Positions 42,202-54,544 of a stretch of 64,000 bases of DNA are shown in pieces. Within the stretch, counting starts at the first letter, position 1. Each line of letters begins with the position of its first letter. The notes below the pieces were generated by a model that was not told where the DNA came from, did not search any database, and saw only the letters and a program-made list of their open reading frames with translations. Origin of the DNA: Cristatella mucedo (Eukaryota; Bryozoa; Phylactolaemata; Cristatellidae). The position numbers and the translations under genes are program-made. The stretch covers positions 6,267,501 through 6,331,500 of the forward strand of contig WPIO01000011.1 in NCBI GenBank assembly GCA_009760855.2, given 5' to 3'.

Positions 42202-43282
42202 ATGCTCTCCTATCGACGTCTGTTCGCCAACGCAGTGGTGATGATGGTAATGCTTCCATCCATAGTGTAAGTGAGCTGGCTCCCTCAAGCGAAAACCTGT
42301 GCTTGCCTCTCGAGCCTTTGAAAAGCCTAACTGTAGCCCCGTTCAGTAGACGGCTGCTTCATCCAAAGCTCGGCTCGGGCCTATTCGTATAGTGACATCC
42401 TACTCGTGATTAGGACCTACATCGAGCGTCTACCCGGCGATGCCTCTCTGCCTGATGTCACATATTTGTCCTAATTTCCTACTGGGTTGCAGCTCCTGCA
42501 GAGGCGGTGGTGGGCAGCAGTGCTTGGCTGCCTTACTCCTCCACCCAGTGGTGCTGGCGGTTATTCCTCCAGGAGCGGCAGCATTCCTTTGGTCTAAGCT
42601 AATCCTGTCTGAAAGCCATTCAGACATAAATTGTGTGCTGACCCGAGTACAAGCATCTCAAATATAATGAGTCTAGATATAGTTCTGCGATGGCATTATA
42701 ACAAATGTATTATTTCTTTTTTAAATTTATTATAAAGGGGCGTCGCTGTGTTTAAAGCTTGTGAGCGAAGGTGACCACTGAGAGTGTTGCCATCGCCTAG
42801 TGCCGATACTTGTTTGAGGTCGGATGTTCAGGCGCCATGTTGCACTTTTACAGTAGCTGCTGTAACAGGAGGCCTTCATTCTGGAATATGCCATGCCCTC
42901 CGGGTGATTACTGTGGATGCGAGTACACGGAGCAAGACGATGTGCTAAGCAATCAGGCAGAACTGAAAGATGCCGGTGTGTGGTGCCAAGTGATTAAGGT
43001 GAGTAGAACGATCCGGGTTTGTAGCTGAAGCGATCCAAGTGAGTAGCGTCGCTCCAACGCTGGCCAGACAGCTTGACATCTTCCTTCAATGCCGATCGCA
43101 TTAAACCGTCCTGCTATCCCTTCTGTCGTCTCGTTGCACAGAATGAGCGAGAGCACTTGGTGCGGGCCCTAGCAAAATGCCAAAAGGCAGGAGCGGAAGC
43201 GACGCAACAAGTGAATCGCTCCCTCGGCAACTACAACGTTCACTACGAAGCCTGTGTCCGCGCGGGCAAAATAAGGAGCTAG
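42202..43282 (+). CDS. Small secreted cysteine-containing protein, copy A (three exons proposed)
   Basis: Exon 1, 42,202-42,266, encodes MLSYRRLFANAVVMMVMLPS, a signal-peptide-like start, and ends at a consensus donor (GTAAGT). Exon 2 ends at 42,998 (AAG before GTGAGT) and carries HFYSSCCNRRP, PCPP, CGCEY and WC. Exon 3, 43,142-43,282, follows a good acceptor (TCGTTGCACAG) in the same phase and ends EACVRAGKIRS before TAG. Conserved cysteines with copy B (61,472-62,670): CC, C, CxC, C and C. The start of exon 2 is unclear. Compared with copy B, the likely acceptor-to-HFY interval is 19 bases shorter, which would shift the frame, so this copy may use another junction or be damaged. I recognise no family; the role is unknown. 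An AATAAA follows at 43,501. Confidence 0.6.
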
Positions 43283-43500
43283 AAGCTGCAGTTCTGGGTA
43301 TTACGCTGCTAGAAGTAATTCAAAGGGACCAGCTAGCTGTTGCTGGCCGGTTGCAGATGGACGACGTGCATATCTGCCACAGATCTGCCGCCCGACTGCC
43401 TGACGGCTAAAGCATGGCAGTCTGTTCTCTTTCTAACGCCTCGCGATACCTGTCACGCCGTCGCTTTTGTCAGTGTTTGTTTAACCATTTTAATCGCGGG

Positions 43501-43506
43501 AATAAA
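43501..43506 (+). promoter_or_regulatory. Polyadenylation signal, secreted-protein gene A
   Basis: AATAAA in the conserved context AATAAAGCCAACTT, 219 bases after the stop codon. The same motif and context lie at the matching position of copy B. Confidence 0.65.
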
Positions 43507-43619
43507 GCCAACTTCTCGCTCACGATGCCTTACTTGCTCTGCTGGTCACAAGCCCAAAAGGCTCAGCTGTTGAGGCCCCTTTCTTACCAGATAAAATGAC
43601 AGTATTTTACCCTCATCGT

Positions 43620-43811
43620 TGCCTCTCCTAACTCTGCTATGCTTCCCACTTTCTCTTTGTTGCGTGAGACGAAGTCTGGTGGCTACCGAATGCGTACCGA
43701 AAGCCGCTTAGGCTGTGAGTGCGCTATACAAAACTATCCTGCGTAACGCCCACATGGTCTTTATGACTTTGTGGAGTTACTGACGGGGATACATTACATT
43801 ACATTGCATTG
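43620..43811 (+). mobile_element. LINE-B 3' tail, absent from the duplicate copy
   Basis: Only the LINE-B 3' UTR (TCTCTTTGTTGCGTGAGACG, TACCGAATGCGTACCGAAAG, GCGCTATACAAA) and (ACATT)3. The duplicate runs straight from CACTCATCGAGG to TTTGCACCGAACACTC (63,012-63,055) without it. Confidence 0.9.
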
Positions 43812-44691
43812 ATTTTGAACCAAGCACTCATAATCCTACCTGATGTCGAGCTACAGCAGCTAGAATCGGTAGCACTAATGGTCCAGTCGAGCTAGTCCTA
43901 AGACCACCCAGCTGCCTGCTTGTCGGTAAACAATCTGCCAAAGATTCGTGCTGCTGCAGGCTCCAAGCTATCGACCAACCTCGAGCTCTCTATACTTACT
44001 TATCCCCGAAAGGTCAGGGTTACTGATCTCCTTCAAGCACATAGCTACGAAGAGACAACGTCTAGGTGCCAGAGTGCACTGACAACTTCCTGGATAATAT
44101 CTTTCTGCGGTAATTTTTCCGGCCCTCCCGGCGATTTCTCTCTTCTTTTTCTTAATCCCACAATTTATGATGACGTGTTTAAAACGACATATTCTAAGTC
44201 ACAGCGTGGTTGATGCCGAGTTTGCTCTCGGCCGACTGCAGTAACTTGCCAAGAGAATGGTTTTCCAACGGTCGTGAGCGATTGGTTAGGTCTGATACAT
44301 TGCCAAATTATTATATTGCTTTTATCAGAAACTCCTATGAAGGCTTGTACACAGAGCTTTGTTTGTACCTTACCCCAAATGCATCTCGCTCATGTATTTC
44401 TACGTTACGTGCCTGCTTAACGGTCACGTGCCTACTTATTCTTACGTTCCTGCTTAACAGGCTTGTTTTTCCTCGGTGAAAGCTCTTACGCCGAGGACTA
44501 TCTCTATTATGGAAAAAGCTTATTCTCCATCGGTACTGCTGACGATGCAAAAATCGCAATAAATGCACAGCAACCTCCCATTCTGGCGTAGGGCACTGCT
44601 CAATGCTGACGAACTATCAACTTCGTGTTGCTCCAAAGCCTTACCTAGGGTGAAAATAAAGAATTCTTCGTTCAGAAAAAGCCTATTTGCT

Positions 44692-44696
<5 letters not shown>

Positions 44697-44746
<50 letters not shown>
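44697..44746. repeat. (TC)n microsatellite, about 25 units
   Basis: An uninterrupted TC run of about 49 bases. Confidence 0.97.
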
Positions 44747-44748
<2 letters not shown>

Positions 44749-46934
44749 TGTTGCTTCTATTTCCATCTGTCTATAGCTCTTTCTCTCACTGTCTCGTAAT
44801 TTGAATTATTTCCTCAGACCTTAAAGGCTAATTGTCTCCCAGTCTAGATCTGCAATCACTAGTTTCACGTTTCTTTCCCTCCATCCCATGTGCAGTAGTT
44901 TCCCCTACGTTCTGCCTTGACCTTTCCTTCCCTCTCCTCCGTCCTTCCCAGCCGTGCTCTTCTTCTGCGCCTCTTTCTCATCTCTCCTTATTTCATAATT
45001 CCTGCCTTCCTTCCCCCTTCTTCTCTAGATTTAAACACTCCTCTCTGACCATCAATCCAGTCAATCACTCCGTCACAGACTTCCTGTTCCGTCCTCCATT
45101 CCTCGTGCTTCCTTCGAGTCGTATTGCTCACGCATTGTCGCCCTCTGCTCAGGCTCGCTCTGAAGTGGGATGCTTGTTCTCTCTCGTCCCTCCCGTATAT
45201 CTGAGGTGGCCAAGATTTATGAGGCGCAGTTGATAGCACGACCCGCGAGTGGCTGTAGTTACCCACGGCATTAAGCACAAGTCAGTGGCTGGTGCCACAC
45301 CTGGACCCATTGAAGACCAGGATTTCATTGTGCATACCCAAACAATGCAAGCGAGCCCGGCGATTCCTGTGTCGGTAGAAATAAAGAGGCTTTCTCAAAC
45401 CAAAAGAATACCGGATACACAAATGTTTTTTTGGGAGCACGTGACTGACAGAATGCAGCACCTTAACACAGATCCGAACGAACGTAGCTGCTTAACTACC
45501 TATAGGTAGCCATTGGTAAGTTTGGCCTTGGCCTCCAAACGGCCAAAGTGCAGCTGAAGGTGAGCACGTGCTCTTGTCACTGTTATGCAAGCCGATAACC
45601 GTGTCAAGTGTTGCAATATTTACTGCCTAAAGCGTGCCCTGATGACCGGCGGCAACGTATTCCCAGAGCCAAGTTTCGCCGGGAGCTTTAACTGTCACAG
45701 CCTCGCGATATCATGAAGGTCGCCTGAATTTTCTTTCGTTGCGCCCTCAATGCCAGTCATTTATTGAGCACCTCACTAAACTGTACCTATATTCCACGTA
45801 GTACAAGCTTTGCATTATAAACCGACTTCTGTGCTCAATTTGCGTTACGAAAGCACTACTATCATCTTTGTACTGCCTAATTATTATCTTTCGTCTTTGA
45901 ACCGCGAAACAACCTTTTAGCGACTTCCAGCCCTAGAGGTGGAACAACCCCCAGACCACAGCCGTGACCGATAAAGCAGGCAGCTACATCCGGAGGCCAC
46001 CGGTGGATTACTAGTGTTGCAGCAGCAGGTTCAGCTTTTGATCCGGAAGCAGTAATGCAGGTTGAGCATCGGCACCCCAATAGGAATTGATTAATGCAAA
46101 ATTATTATTACAACTTCGAATCTTGGATGAGTCGAAGTGGCTCTTGTTTGGCAGGTGCATCATTCTTCCCATCAGCCTTCAGTCTTCCTCCTTCCACCTT
46201 CGTTTCACACTAATGCGCCTGTCTGCTACGATGTCCACGCTGCAACTTATCAGCTGAAGTGCTTCTTCTTCAGTCTATGCAAAGCGCATAAGACGAGACT
46301 GCTACCTCTTGCTGAACGATATAAGGCGTTATTATTATTTTTATTATACTATCACAAAAATTAAAAAATTGTAATTGACTTATCTGTGTGTAGGTTCATC
46401 GAGTGAGAATGTCCGTAGTTTCGAGTGCGTCTATTATTAGTCCTTCAACTCAGTTCTTGAACTAGCCTCCTTGATAGCTAGCGGGTACTCCTGCAATGCA
46501 CCACCATTACGAACCATGAGCTTGGCAGCTGAATTTCGATGACGAGCTATGAGCATAACTGCGAAATTCTACCTGAGCCGCCTAGAAAAGAACCGCGACG
46601 AACCGATGCTCGTGAGCAGAGCGATTCAGTATTTTGGATGAACGAGACTGCAGTATGACCTATTACCTGGACTTAGGCATATGCCGGACCGCATGTGGCA
46701 CTCTTAGAGGAAATGCGTGCCGAGTCCTAGCAATGAGAGCGAGCAGCTGTGAGCCTTTGAGCCAGCCAGGTGGATGTCAAATGTCTTATCGGCTGTACTG
46801 CACGACCTATTGTTTATATTCTGTATGATACGGTGTTCCTGTTACAGATGTGTGCAGAATAGCGAGCTCTAGTCGTAAGACCGAATGAGTCCTTAATCGG
46901 ACTTCTGCCTTCCCCTTCCTTTGCTGTACAAGCC
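44747..46934. other. No recognised gene; possible L2-like tail at 46,120-46,355
   Basis: Pyrimidine-rich to about 45,130. Open frames 44,832-45,233, 45,249-45,509 and 45,877-46,080 (minus) have no recognisable domain. At 46,280-46,350 the sequence GCAAAGCGCATAAGACGAGA ... ATATAAGGCGTTATTATTAT resembles a mutated L2-like stem-loop and tail on the plus strand, with low certainty. Confidence 0.35.
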
Positions 46935-47310
46935 ACATTAAGCCACTCCTCACCGACCGACTTCTTCCGACTAGGCCACTTTTTGCCACTTCTCACGAAC
47001 CTGCATTGCCTTTTCAGCAAGCAGCGTATCGACTGCAAGATGTCTGGACTAATGTTTTATCCCATCGTTCACTTAATTCCGTGTGCCTATCTAAAATTCT
47101 TCCCAGTTGCATGTGACATCAAACCGCTAACATTTCCCACTCAAGTCGTTTAGTTGCGCTTCTTGGTAGAATCAAATGCGTTAGAGACCGTGCCATCTAT
47201 TCGCTTGCGTCCGACGCCTGAAACTCTTTCCTATTGATGACATGACATCCTCGGTCTTGACATAATTTAAAAAAGTAGAAACATGTTTTTCACGGCATTC
47301 GCTGCATCCG
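46935..47310 (+). mobile_element. LINE-A C-terminal fragment (old)
   Basis: Plus strand: CCACTTCTCACGAACCTGCA, CAAGCAGCGTATCGACTGCA and GTTAGAGACCGTGCCATCT align with the LINE-A segments encoding [19 protein letters not shown] and FGDRAFSS. There are many indels and no tail. Confidence 0.65.
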
Positions 47311-48384
47311 TGTGGATTGCCTTTGGTGCTCTTACGAGTACTGACACTGCGAAATGGGTTACTTGCCAATTAGTTGGCATTCCCAATCAAACCAATCCCT
47401 GTTCAGCACACTTAAAGCAACGTAGAAAGCGCTCCATTTTAGCAGGGTGCCGTACAAATATTTCATTCTTTTTATTGTTGGTACTCATTCAATAAACGTA
47501 TCGGCTTCGAATCTGGAGTCTACAATTAAATATCAGCCACTTAGAAAAACAGATTAAACCGCGGAGCGTTTCAATTTACCAACTCAGCTGCCCCGAAAAA
47601 AAAGCGCTGAAAGCCTGAGTCACTACTTCGGGTCTTCAGGCAGCGATTGTAAGCTGCTGGAATGCCTCGTGTAACGCCGACCGCTCGGCGGAGTGGGCGC
47701 GCCACGCCACCCGCGAGGCGTCGTAGCCAAATGCCGAGTACACGATAAGCAGGTCGCTGTGCCTACAGCATTTCTGGCGCTAACATACTTACCTTTACTA
47801 AATGGTCGCGATTTCGTGGCGTTATATAGAAAGACGTACCAAGCATGAATGGGGGATTTAATTTAACTCTATGAGCTAGAGGGAAATGGCGCGGCGCGTG
47901 TAATTCGTTTTATCCGCCCTGCCCCTAATCCTCGCAAACGTGGAGCGAGACGCTCATAGGAACCCCCCCCCCATAAACAGGGCGCTCCTACCGAAGAAAC
48001 GACTGGCAGCGCCGGTTCAGCTAACCAATGGCTCTGCATATTGTCCCGTCGAAATACTGAGCGCTCAAGAAAGCCATACCGATGGGCAGCTTTTCAGCGT
48101 GCACGCCCAAGCACATGTGTGCACGTGTGCACGCACGTCTGTAACCAACCCTTATCGTACTCATCCGCCTCCAGCCTCCCTAGAGAACTACTCGGCCAAA
48201 ATTCTAGGTAACGTAACTACCGCTTTTCAGACTCATATCACTTTGCAATAAATCATATTTACCTGATATCCTTTGGTGACCATGTGACTAGTTTATATGC
48301 GGTCGCAGCCGGCTACTTTTGAATGACTAATGTCACGACAGACACGACTTGAAGACAAAACAACTTAGCTAAAAGGTACTTGTT
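47311..48384. other. No recognised gene
   Basis: A CpG- and GC-rich patch lies at about 47,670-47,750 (GCTCGGCGGAGTGGGCGCGCC), a C9 run near 47,965, and a GTGCACGTGTGCACG palindromic stretch near 48,115. The frame 47,940-48,251 is anonymous. Confidence 0.4.
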
Positions 48385-48600
48385 TCTCTCAGCATTTAGT
48401 TAGTCATTTGGATTATTCTTTGGCACTCGAATACCTGCTGACACTGCATGTACGGTAGCACTAACCATAGCTAGATGTTGACGGTGCGCATGTCATCTCT
48501 AGCTTACCCAGGTTGTGGTTATGAACTTGTGGCTGTGACCACTAAACATTCAATTATGCAACCTTTACAACATATTTACGTTTCCTAAAAGTATATTATG
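48385..48600 (+). mobile_element. LINE-A 3' UTR remnant
   Basis: Plus strand: TCTCAGCATTTAGTTAGTCA, CCTGCTGACACTGCATG and GCGCATGTCATCTCTAGC match degraded LINE-A 3' UTR blocks. The stem-loop is not preserved. Confidence 0.55.
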
Positions 48601-49566
48601 CTCAAAGGTGGTGTTACATATATTCAAATTAACTATTCATACTTTTATTATACGTACATTCCACATTCATGTGCAGACATTTTTATCCTCTATATCACGG
48701 GCCGGATGCTGAACATGCTTTTATTTCACGCTTAGGCGTCGGTAAAAAGACCTAATATGTTGCTTACCTATCTTTCCGGTTCGCTCAGGTGGATTAGAAT
48801 CCACACTGAGTCTATTGAGATTTCCAACTGTACGTCTCGCTCAGCCAAACTATTACTTTTGACAATTCTTCTAAACAACGCACTGCCGACGTACGGTCAG
48901 CCATTGCAAATTACATGACAAAACGCAAAGCATGAGCACAAAAATTAATCCTCGATTTATGACACCAATACGTTTGCCAAACCATCCTTAGTAGTTTGAG
49001 TAGCAGCTACACGAGTGAAATGTATGAAGACCTAAAGCTTGCAATATGCCATGCCGTTAATGATACAGTGTTCGATATTCTGTAGTCAACACTAACAATA
49101 ACACTGAATTCTAAAAAGCGCAAATAATAACCTGTATATAACAGCTGATATGGCAAGTGACTTCCCACTAACTCGTGTACAGGCTCGCAGCAGTTGAGGC
49201 CAAACACGCTGACTCGCTCAGTCCCGCGCTCGAAGGTACGCCTGAAGTAGCAGGAACATGGCAGCAGCGAGGAATTTTTATATCTCTACATATGACGTCT
49301 GAATCAATAATGCAGACAAGTCTATTTGATATCGGAGGAGGGTAAAGGCACTCTACAGCAGCCGTGGCGTACACCAACGGCTCTACGAGCGAGACCTTAA
49401 ATCAGCTCCAATGCCAATGCCGAATTTTGAATCTTACCTGCCAACCTATCTCAGAGTGCAAGGTTTAATTCGGCCTCGGCCAAAGGGTATTGCATAAACT
49501 CGAATAGTGGTTGTCCATTGTAATCTCTCTGTTTTAACTGGCACCAGCGTTTCACGGACTCCTACT
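48601..49566. other. No recognised feature
   Basis: AT-rich. Minus-strand frames 49,007-49,207 and 49,168-49,377 overlap and have no known domain. Confidence 0.45.
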
Positions 49567-50460
49567 TAACAATAATAATGATAATGCATTTTTTTATGGC
49601 GCTATCAGAGAACTCTTCTTCTACGCACTTTACGTTTCCTGCAAAGGAAGAATGATGCATTGATTATTGATAGCATGCACAATGACAACAAGTATGACAT
49701 GCTTAAAGCAACATGCACAGGGTCAGAATGCAAATGTGGTTAGTTTTAGCATGCACAGGGTCAGCACGCATGTGCACGCAAAGGACGATTCATATGGACC
49801 CGCGAAAAGCTTTGATTAATAGGTATGTTTTAGCTGTTTTTATTGTGGTCGAGTCAAAGGATGTTGTTGAGCTGGTCGGAAGTTAGTTATACGGTTTGAG
49901 CGAGTGCAGACTAAAGGTGCGGTTACCAAAGGTGAAAGGTCTGCGTATTAAATTAGATTCCAAAAAGTGGGTATTAACTTGGTGAGGGAGTAGATCTAAT
50001 AGGTAGGCTGGTACCAAAGAATGTAGGAAGCTGAAGTAAGTGACAGAACCTTGAAGTATGTGTGCTGTTTGGCTGATAGCCAGAGCACGTCACCTTACAG
50101 TGTTGTTATGTGGCAATAGCCACACTCGCGGTAGACAAGCCTAGCTGTAGATCATTGCACCAACTATAAACACCAGACTGCAGAGGCCGGTGTACCATCA
50201 AACAGTGACTTACAAAAGTCAAGATGGGATATCACAAATGCATGTACCAATTTAGATTTTGTATCCCGTCAAAGCATCTCCGAATTTAATAACTTTGTGT
50301 AGCTGGAAATAGGCAGCCTTGACTGTGGAGCTGACGTGATTGTCCAATAACAAGCCACTTTGGAACATGACGCCCAGATATCGCAAAAGCTCATTAGAAG
50401 AACGTTGCAGATACGATTTTGAGCGTTAAGCTTACTTGTTTCTGAATCCAACTTGGTTTG
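49567..50460 (-). mobile_element. LINE-A fragment (old)
   Basis: Minus strand: AATAATAATGATAATGC tail, stem remnant (TGGCGCTATCAGAGAACTC), 3' UTR, then C-terminal and thumb-region remnants up to about 50,460 with sequence matching the 7,354-7,560 part of the copy at 6.6 kb. Many indels and stops. Confidence 0.75.
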
Positions 50461-50698
50461 CCCGTAAAAGCATCCTCGGCTATAAACAAAAAGAAGAAAA
50501 CTACCTCGACAACCAACTGTGGTAGTCGTTGTTCGGCTCTGCCAATTGTTTAGGCTATAAGACCAGTTGCTAAAGAAAGTTTTCTGATCGTCTTTTTGTA
50601 AGCTATTGCCGTGGCTTTTTTATTTTTTGTTTTCACCTTCCTCGGAAACAGTTGCTGTTATGAGATAAAAGGTGACACAATCCGCAATCCGTTTACAG

Positions 50699-51278
50699 CG
50701 AGGTATTCTGGCTGTGGATGGATGACAAGTTAAAGGAGATGGTGGGAAATGTTGAGTCACCGATAATTGGCCAAACTGTATGCTCCGACACCGACCTGCT
50801 CTCTGTATTCATCGATCCGCCTCATCCAGAGATTGCTTTTTCGTCAAACTCTCAAGAAAACCTGATGCCCAGTATTCCTCTGGCTCATGATGCCTATAAT
50901 TTATCAGTCAGCCTCAAGCTAGTCTTCGTTGCCAACGCTATAGTGATATATTCGGTTGACTCTTCTTTCATTGAGGCAATCAGCCTGGAGGGTAAATTTT
51001 CATTATGGTGACTCGTGACCAAATTTCTCTGTTTTAAAATACGTCCTTTAATGTCCCAGTATAGCAACATCAAATGTGTCGATGAAAGTGGCTCATCGGT
51101 TGATGATTTTGCAGATTTTTCTCGACAAGGTATCTCATCACTGAAGAACCCTATGTGGCTAGAAGTCAAAGGATGGCCAAATACTAAACTTCTTCTCGTT
51201 GGGAACGATAGTCAAACTGTGTGCGTCTTTCAAACTGCTGCGATAGCTGCTTGCAGTGCTGCACAACCTGGAGAATGA
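50699..51278 (+). CDS. 3' end of an unrecognised gene: two exons and a polyA signal
   Basis: An acceptor-like CCGTTTACAG precedes 50,699. The frame reads EVFWLWMDDKLKEMVGNVES and stays open through SVSLKLVFVANAIVIYSVDS to 50,991, where GGAGG meets GTAAAT. A second exon from 51,116 (after GATGATTTTGCAG) joins in phase and reads DFSRQGISSLKNPMWLEVKG, then LLLVGNDSQTVCVFQTAAIA, ending QPGE at the TGA 51,276-51,278. The intron would be 124 bases. AATAAA follows five bases after the stop. If unspliced, the first frame ends at 51,009-51,011. No family recognised; it is not repeated elsewhere in the window. Upstream exons were not found. Confidence 0.5.
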
Positions 51279-51282
51279 AGTG

Positions 51283-51288
51283 AATAAA
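51283..51288 (+). promoter_or_regulatory. Polyadenylation signal
   Basis: AATAAA immediately downstream of the stop of the unrecognised gene, which supports a true 3' end. Confidence 0.5.
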
Positions 51289-52484
51289 CATACTAGTGTC
51301 TATTTATTTGTTGCAAGACCCGCATATGCCAACGAAAATACTGACGATGGCTTGTAACAGATCAAGAAATCGTGTAAAACGAATACAGCACACAAACTTA
51401 CAAATAAAGAATATAAATTAGGAAACATCTATTTACGATGATTAAAATTTGTTTGATTATTTGTAATTTTAATACCTCCATAGCAATAACAAGAAGCTTT
51501 GCCATCACTTAAGCTTGTAGCACAGTGAGATCACTCGAGCTTGCAGTGCAGCATAGTATTTGGTTGTGGAGAGCTTGCATACTGCTAACACGTATTTTTC
51601 GATAATTAGGAACAATTTATGAAATTTTCTAAGCAATAGTCTGGTTTTAGATGTTTGCATTCCATCAACTTGATAATTTTTTAAACTGAGTAGGCTCTTG
51701 CGGTTAATAGGCTTAGCCGCCATATGAATAAGAGCTAGATCTCAAACGCATAGGCATTTGGTTATTCTCTGTTCCAACATTTAGCTCAAGCTATTGTAGC
51801 ATAAATACAATTATTTAATTCGATATACTACAAATAAGGATATCCTTGCAAGAGTTCCGAGAAATTCTCCCCAACACTATGAGCAACTTCCAGTGGGAGG
51901 ACCACTAAGTTTTGTAGGGCTACTTGAGAAAGCTTGTTCTTACACAAAAGTGTGCTGCAATTGGTAAATTTCAGGTACTAAATTAGGTGCATACAGAATT
52001 AAAACACAAATGAATGGAAGAGATTCACTGGGCCTCAGAAAAAGCTGAGAATTAAATTTACAGCTTTTGAGAATAACCATAGTGTATTAGCACAATTCAT
52101 GAGTCGGTAGAGTTTCAACACAGGGAGGCGAGAATTCTGAGTAGAGTAAACAACTGTCCTTGCATACTAACTGAAAGTCTAGTTCATCAAAAGAATTTCA
52201 TAGTTTTGCAGCAGCAAGCGCAGTATGACTCGAACATGTGAAAGGTCATGTGCTGTTTTAGATATTCATTCAAAAGCTATTTATGTTCAATAGGCATGCT
52301 GACGCTGCGAGGGAGGGTAGCAATCCGTACGGATTTCGGAATCTTACTTAATGTGTTACTAACGTGTGCCAGGTCAAAAGTCATGAAGCACAGCCAGCAG
52401 TTGTGCTATTCTTGAATGCTACCGGCGACATTTTACGGAAGCTGCTTAGTTTACTTGGACTTTCTGGCAATCAATTAGCGACTC
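51289..52484. other. No recognised feature
   Basis: AT-rich non-coding sequence. The 72-codon minus frame at 51,505-51,723 is anonymous. Confidence 0.5.
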
Positions 52485-53474
52485 AGGGTAGGCATCTTGA
52501 ATCTGCTAGTGCGACCGTTAAACTGAGTGGTTGCCTCATAAATATTCGATCCTTGAGATCGAGAATTTTCTTAAGCTAAACGACGGTAAAAATAAATTTG
52601 CTACTTATAGGACATGCCACGCGCTTGGCTAGATGAGAAGACTTTGCTTTTCTTAAAGACAATCCTTTGATGCGACCATAGCCATATGCTATGAATTTAG
52701 GTGCCGTCTTCAACGGGTGTATACATTTTGACAGCATCGTTAAGAAGACTGTTTCCACGGCTAGCCATCACTTCCGATGAATATTAAGGTTAGAAACTGC
52801 CTTTAAAGGTGGCCTGCAAAGATATTTAATTACCTCCTTAATTTTGTCTTGGCTAGATTACTGTAATTCCTTTTTGGCTGGGCTACCAAAAACAGCCACT
52901 AGGCTATTGCAGCTGGCTATGATGATGGGTGCATCGACAGTTTTCCGATCGCTGAGGACTGACCACGTGTTGCCTTTGCCAAAAGAGCTAGGATGGATGC
53001 CGGTCAATCAGCGAATATAGAACAAAGTTCTTATGCTGACCGGTAAGGCCCCTCATGGCTTGGCTCCTCCGTACCTGGCCGAACTGCTGAATCAATAACA
53101 GTCTCATCACGTGCTTCGGTCATGTATGGACAATAAATTAGCTGTTCTATACTTCTGCTTAAAGACTGTGGGCGACGTAGACTGTGGAACTCGCTTCCAC
53201 AATTCTTACGCAACGACAACTACTCTCCTACTGCCGACTATGGCTCATCCTTTTCAGCGGTCCTGCGCTGCTATTTTCATGCTACTCACTACCTCAACTC
53301 GTGACTCTGCTATGCTTCCCACTTTCTCTTTGTTGCGTGAGACGAAGTCTGTTGGCTACCGAATGCCTACCGAAAGCCTCTTAGGCTGTGAGTGCCCTGT
53401 AAAAACTTCTCCTGCGTAATACCCACATGGTATTCATGACTTTGCGGAGTTACAGACGGAGACACATACATCTG
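52485..53474 (+). mobile_element. LINE-B fragment, from the RT end to the tail
   Basis: Plus strand; starts in the segment after YADD (GAATCTGCTAGTGCGACCG, ATATTCGATCCTTGAGATCG), continues through LLDYCNSFLAGLP-type sequence near 52,850-52,890, and has the standard LINE-B 3' UTR from 53,310 with the tail near 53,460. Frameshifts and stops are frequent. Confidence 0.85.
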
Positions 53475-53896
53475 AGACAATTGTCCTATCTGAGCCAAAT
53501 CGGATAATAACGCATCTTAATGTTTGAATAACAATAGTTTAGCCAATTAATTAATACAATTTTGTAAGTAAATCCATGTATTCGCACGTAACTATGGTAA
53601 ACCTAAGTAGCAATTGTCAAGGTTTTGTGCTGTCTCAGAATGTTACGAGTTTTAATGTTACCATAAAGCTATAATTATTGTCATGGGACTATACGTGAAA
53701 TACAGACAATACAATATCTTGTATATGTACCTAGAAGACAAGTTTGTATTTTTAAAATTAAGAATAACCTTGTTCATTTATTTTTCTCGTTAATTATTAT
53801 GCTTTTTACGAAATTCCTGTTTGAGTGCGCCCTAAATTATCCTGTGCTGCAGTTAAAAGAAAAAGTATCTGTCTACAGCTCGCCTTCAATCAGAGC

Positions 53897-53945
53897 TAGA
53901 AACTAGACATTAAAATATGAATTATATTTTAATGTCTGGTTTCTA
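53897..53945. repeat. 22-bp inverted repeat with 5-base loop, one mismatch
   Basis: TAGAAACTAGACATTAAAAT (then AT) faces ATATTTTAATGTCTGGTTTC (then TA), separated by GAATT. It is absent from the matching position in the first copy (about 22,165-22,240). Confidence 0.88.
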
Positions 53946-54544
53946 TCAGCCTTCAAAAGTGCTGAGAAAAAGTTGATCCTTTTTTGTGTTATAAGAATAT
54001 TCAAGTATTAATCCTTAGCATGGTGAATTAAAATATATATTTAACGCAAAACAAAAATTTAGCCTTATTATTAGTCTGCCGGTATGTTGGCCATTGCAGC
54101 TTATCATTTGCTTAGCAATGCGATTACACATACAGCCCTAAATTGTAAAATTAAATATCATGAACCATCAAAAAACAATTCACAAGTGAACACTTGTAGT
54201 TTAACCCAAGGCAAGTAAATTGTCTCTATGCCCTTAACGTAAGCCTTAAGGTATCGGGCGTTCTCCAAAGCATTTAATGCTGTTAATGCTTGCGAAGCAT
54301 TTCTGCCAGAGCAATAGCTACGCATGTGCACACTGCAAACGCTTGGTAGGCTCTTAATTCCCAGAGAAGAAAATTGTTGAACTTGTCGAATACAATGAGG
54401 TCAACGTCCTTTAGCATATTGCATGTGTACTTTACGAAAAATACTATAAATAATCGTTCACTTGTTAGAAGTCCAAAGCAGTAATACCTATTGCTTTATG
54501 AGTCTAGTTTTGCTCGAGATCGTACAAAAACCAGTACGATGGTA

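Larger units (their letters stand above)
37545..44690 (+). repeat. Segmental duplication, first copy, part 2 (pairs with 57,250-64,000)
   Basis: Collinear with the end of the window: GACAGCATTCT...AAATTGACTT at 37,600 and 57,365; AGCGACTTGG at 39,032 and 59,302; TTTAGTTACTAA at 40,090 and 59,490; the secreted-protein gene at 42.2 and 61.5 kb; and the CTAGG/CTAAGGTGAAAA block at 44,645 and 63,955. Aligned non-coding samples differ at about 13-15% of bases. The second copy runs off the window. Confidence 0.85.

Noticed and set aside
44563-44799. Leu/Ser-rich frame over the (TC)n run
   Set aside because: Simple-sequence artefact.
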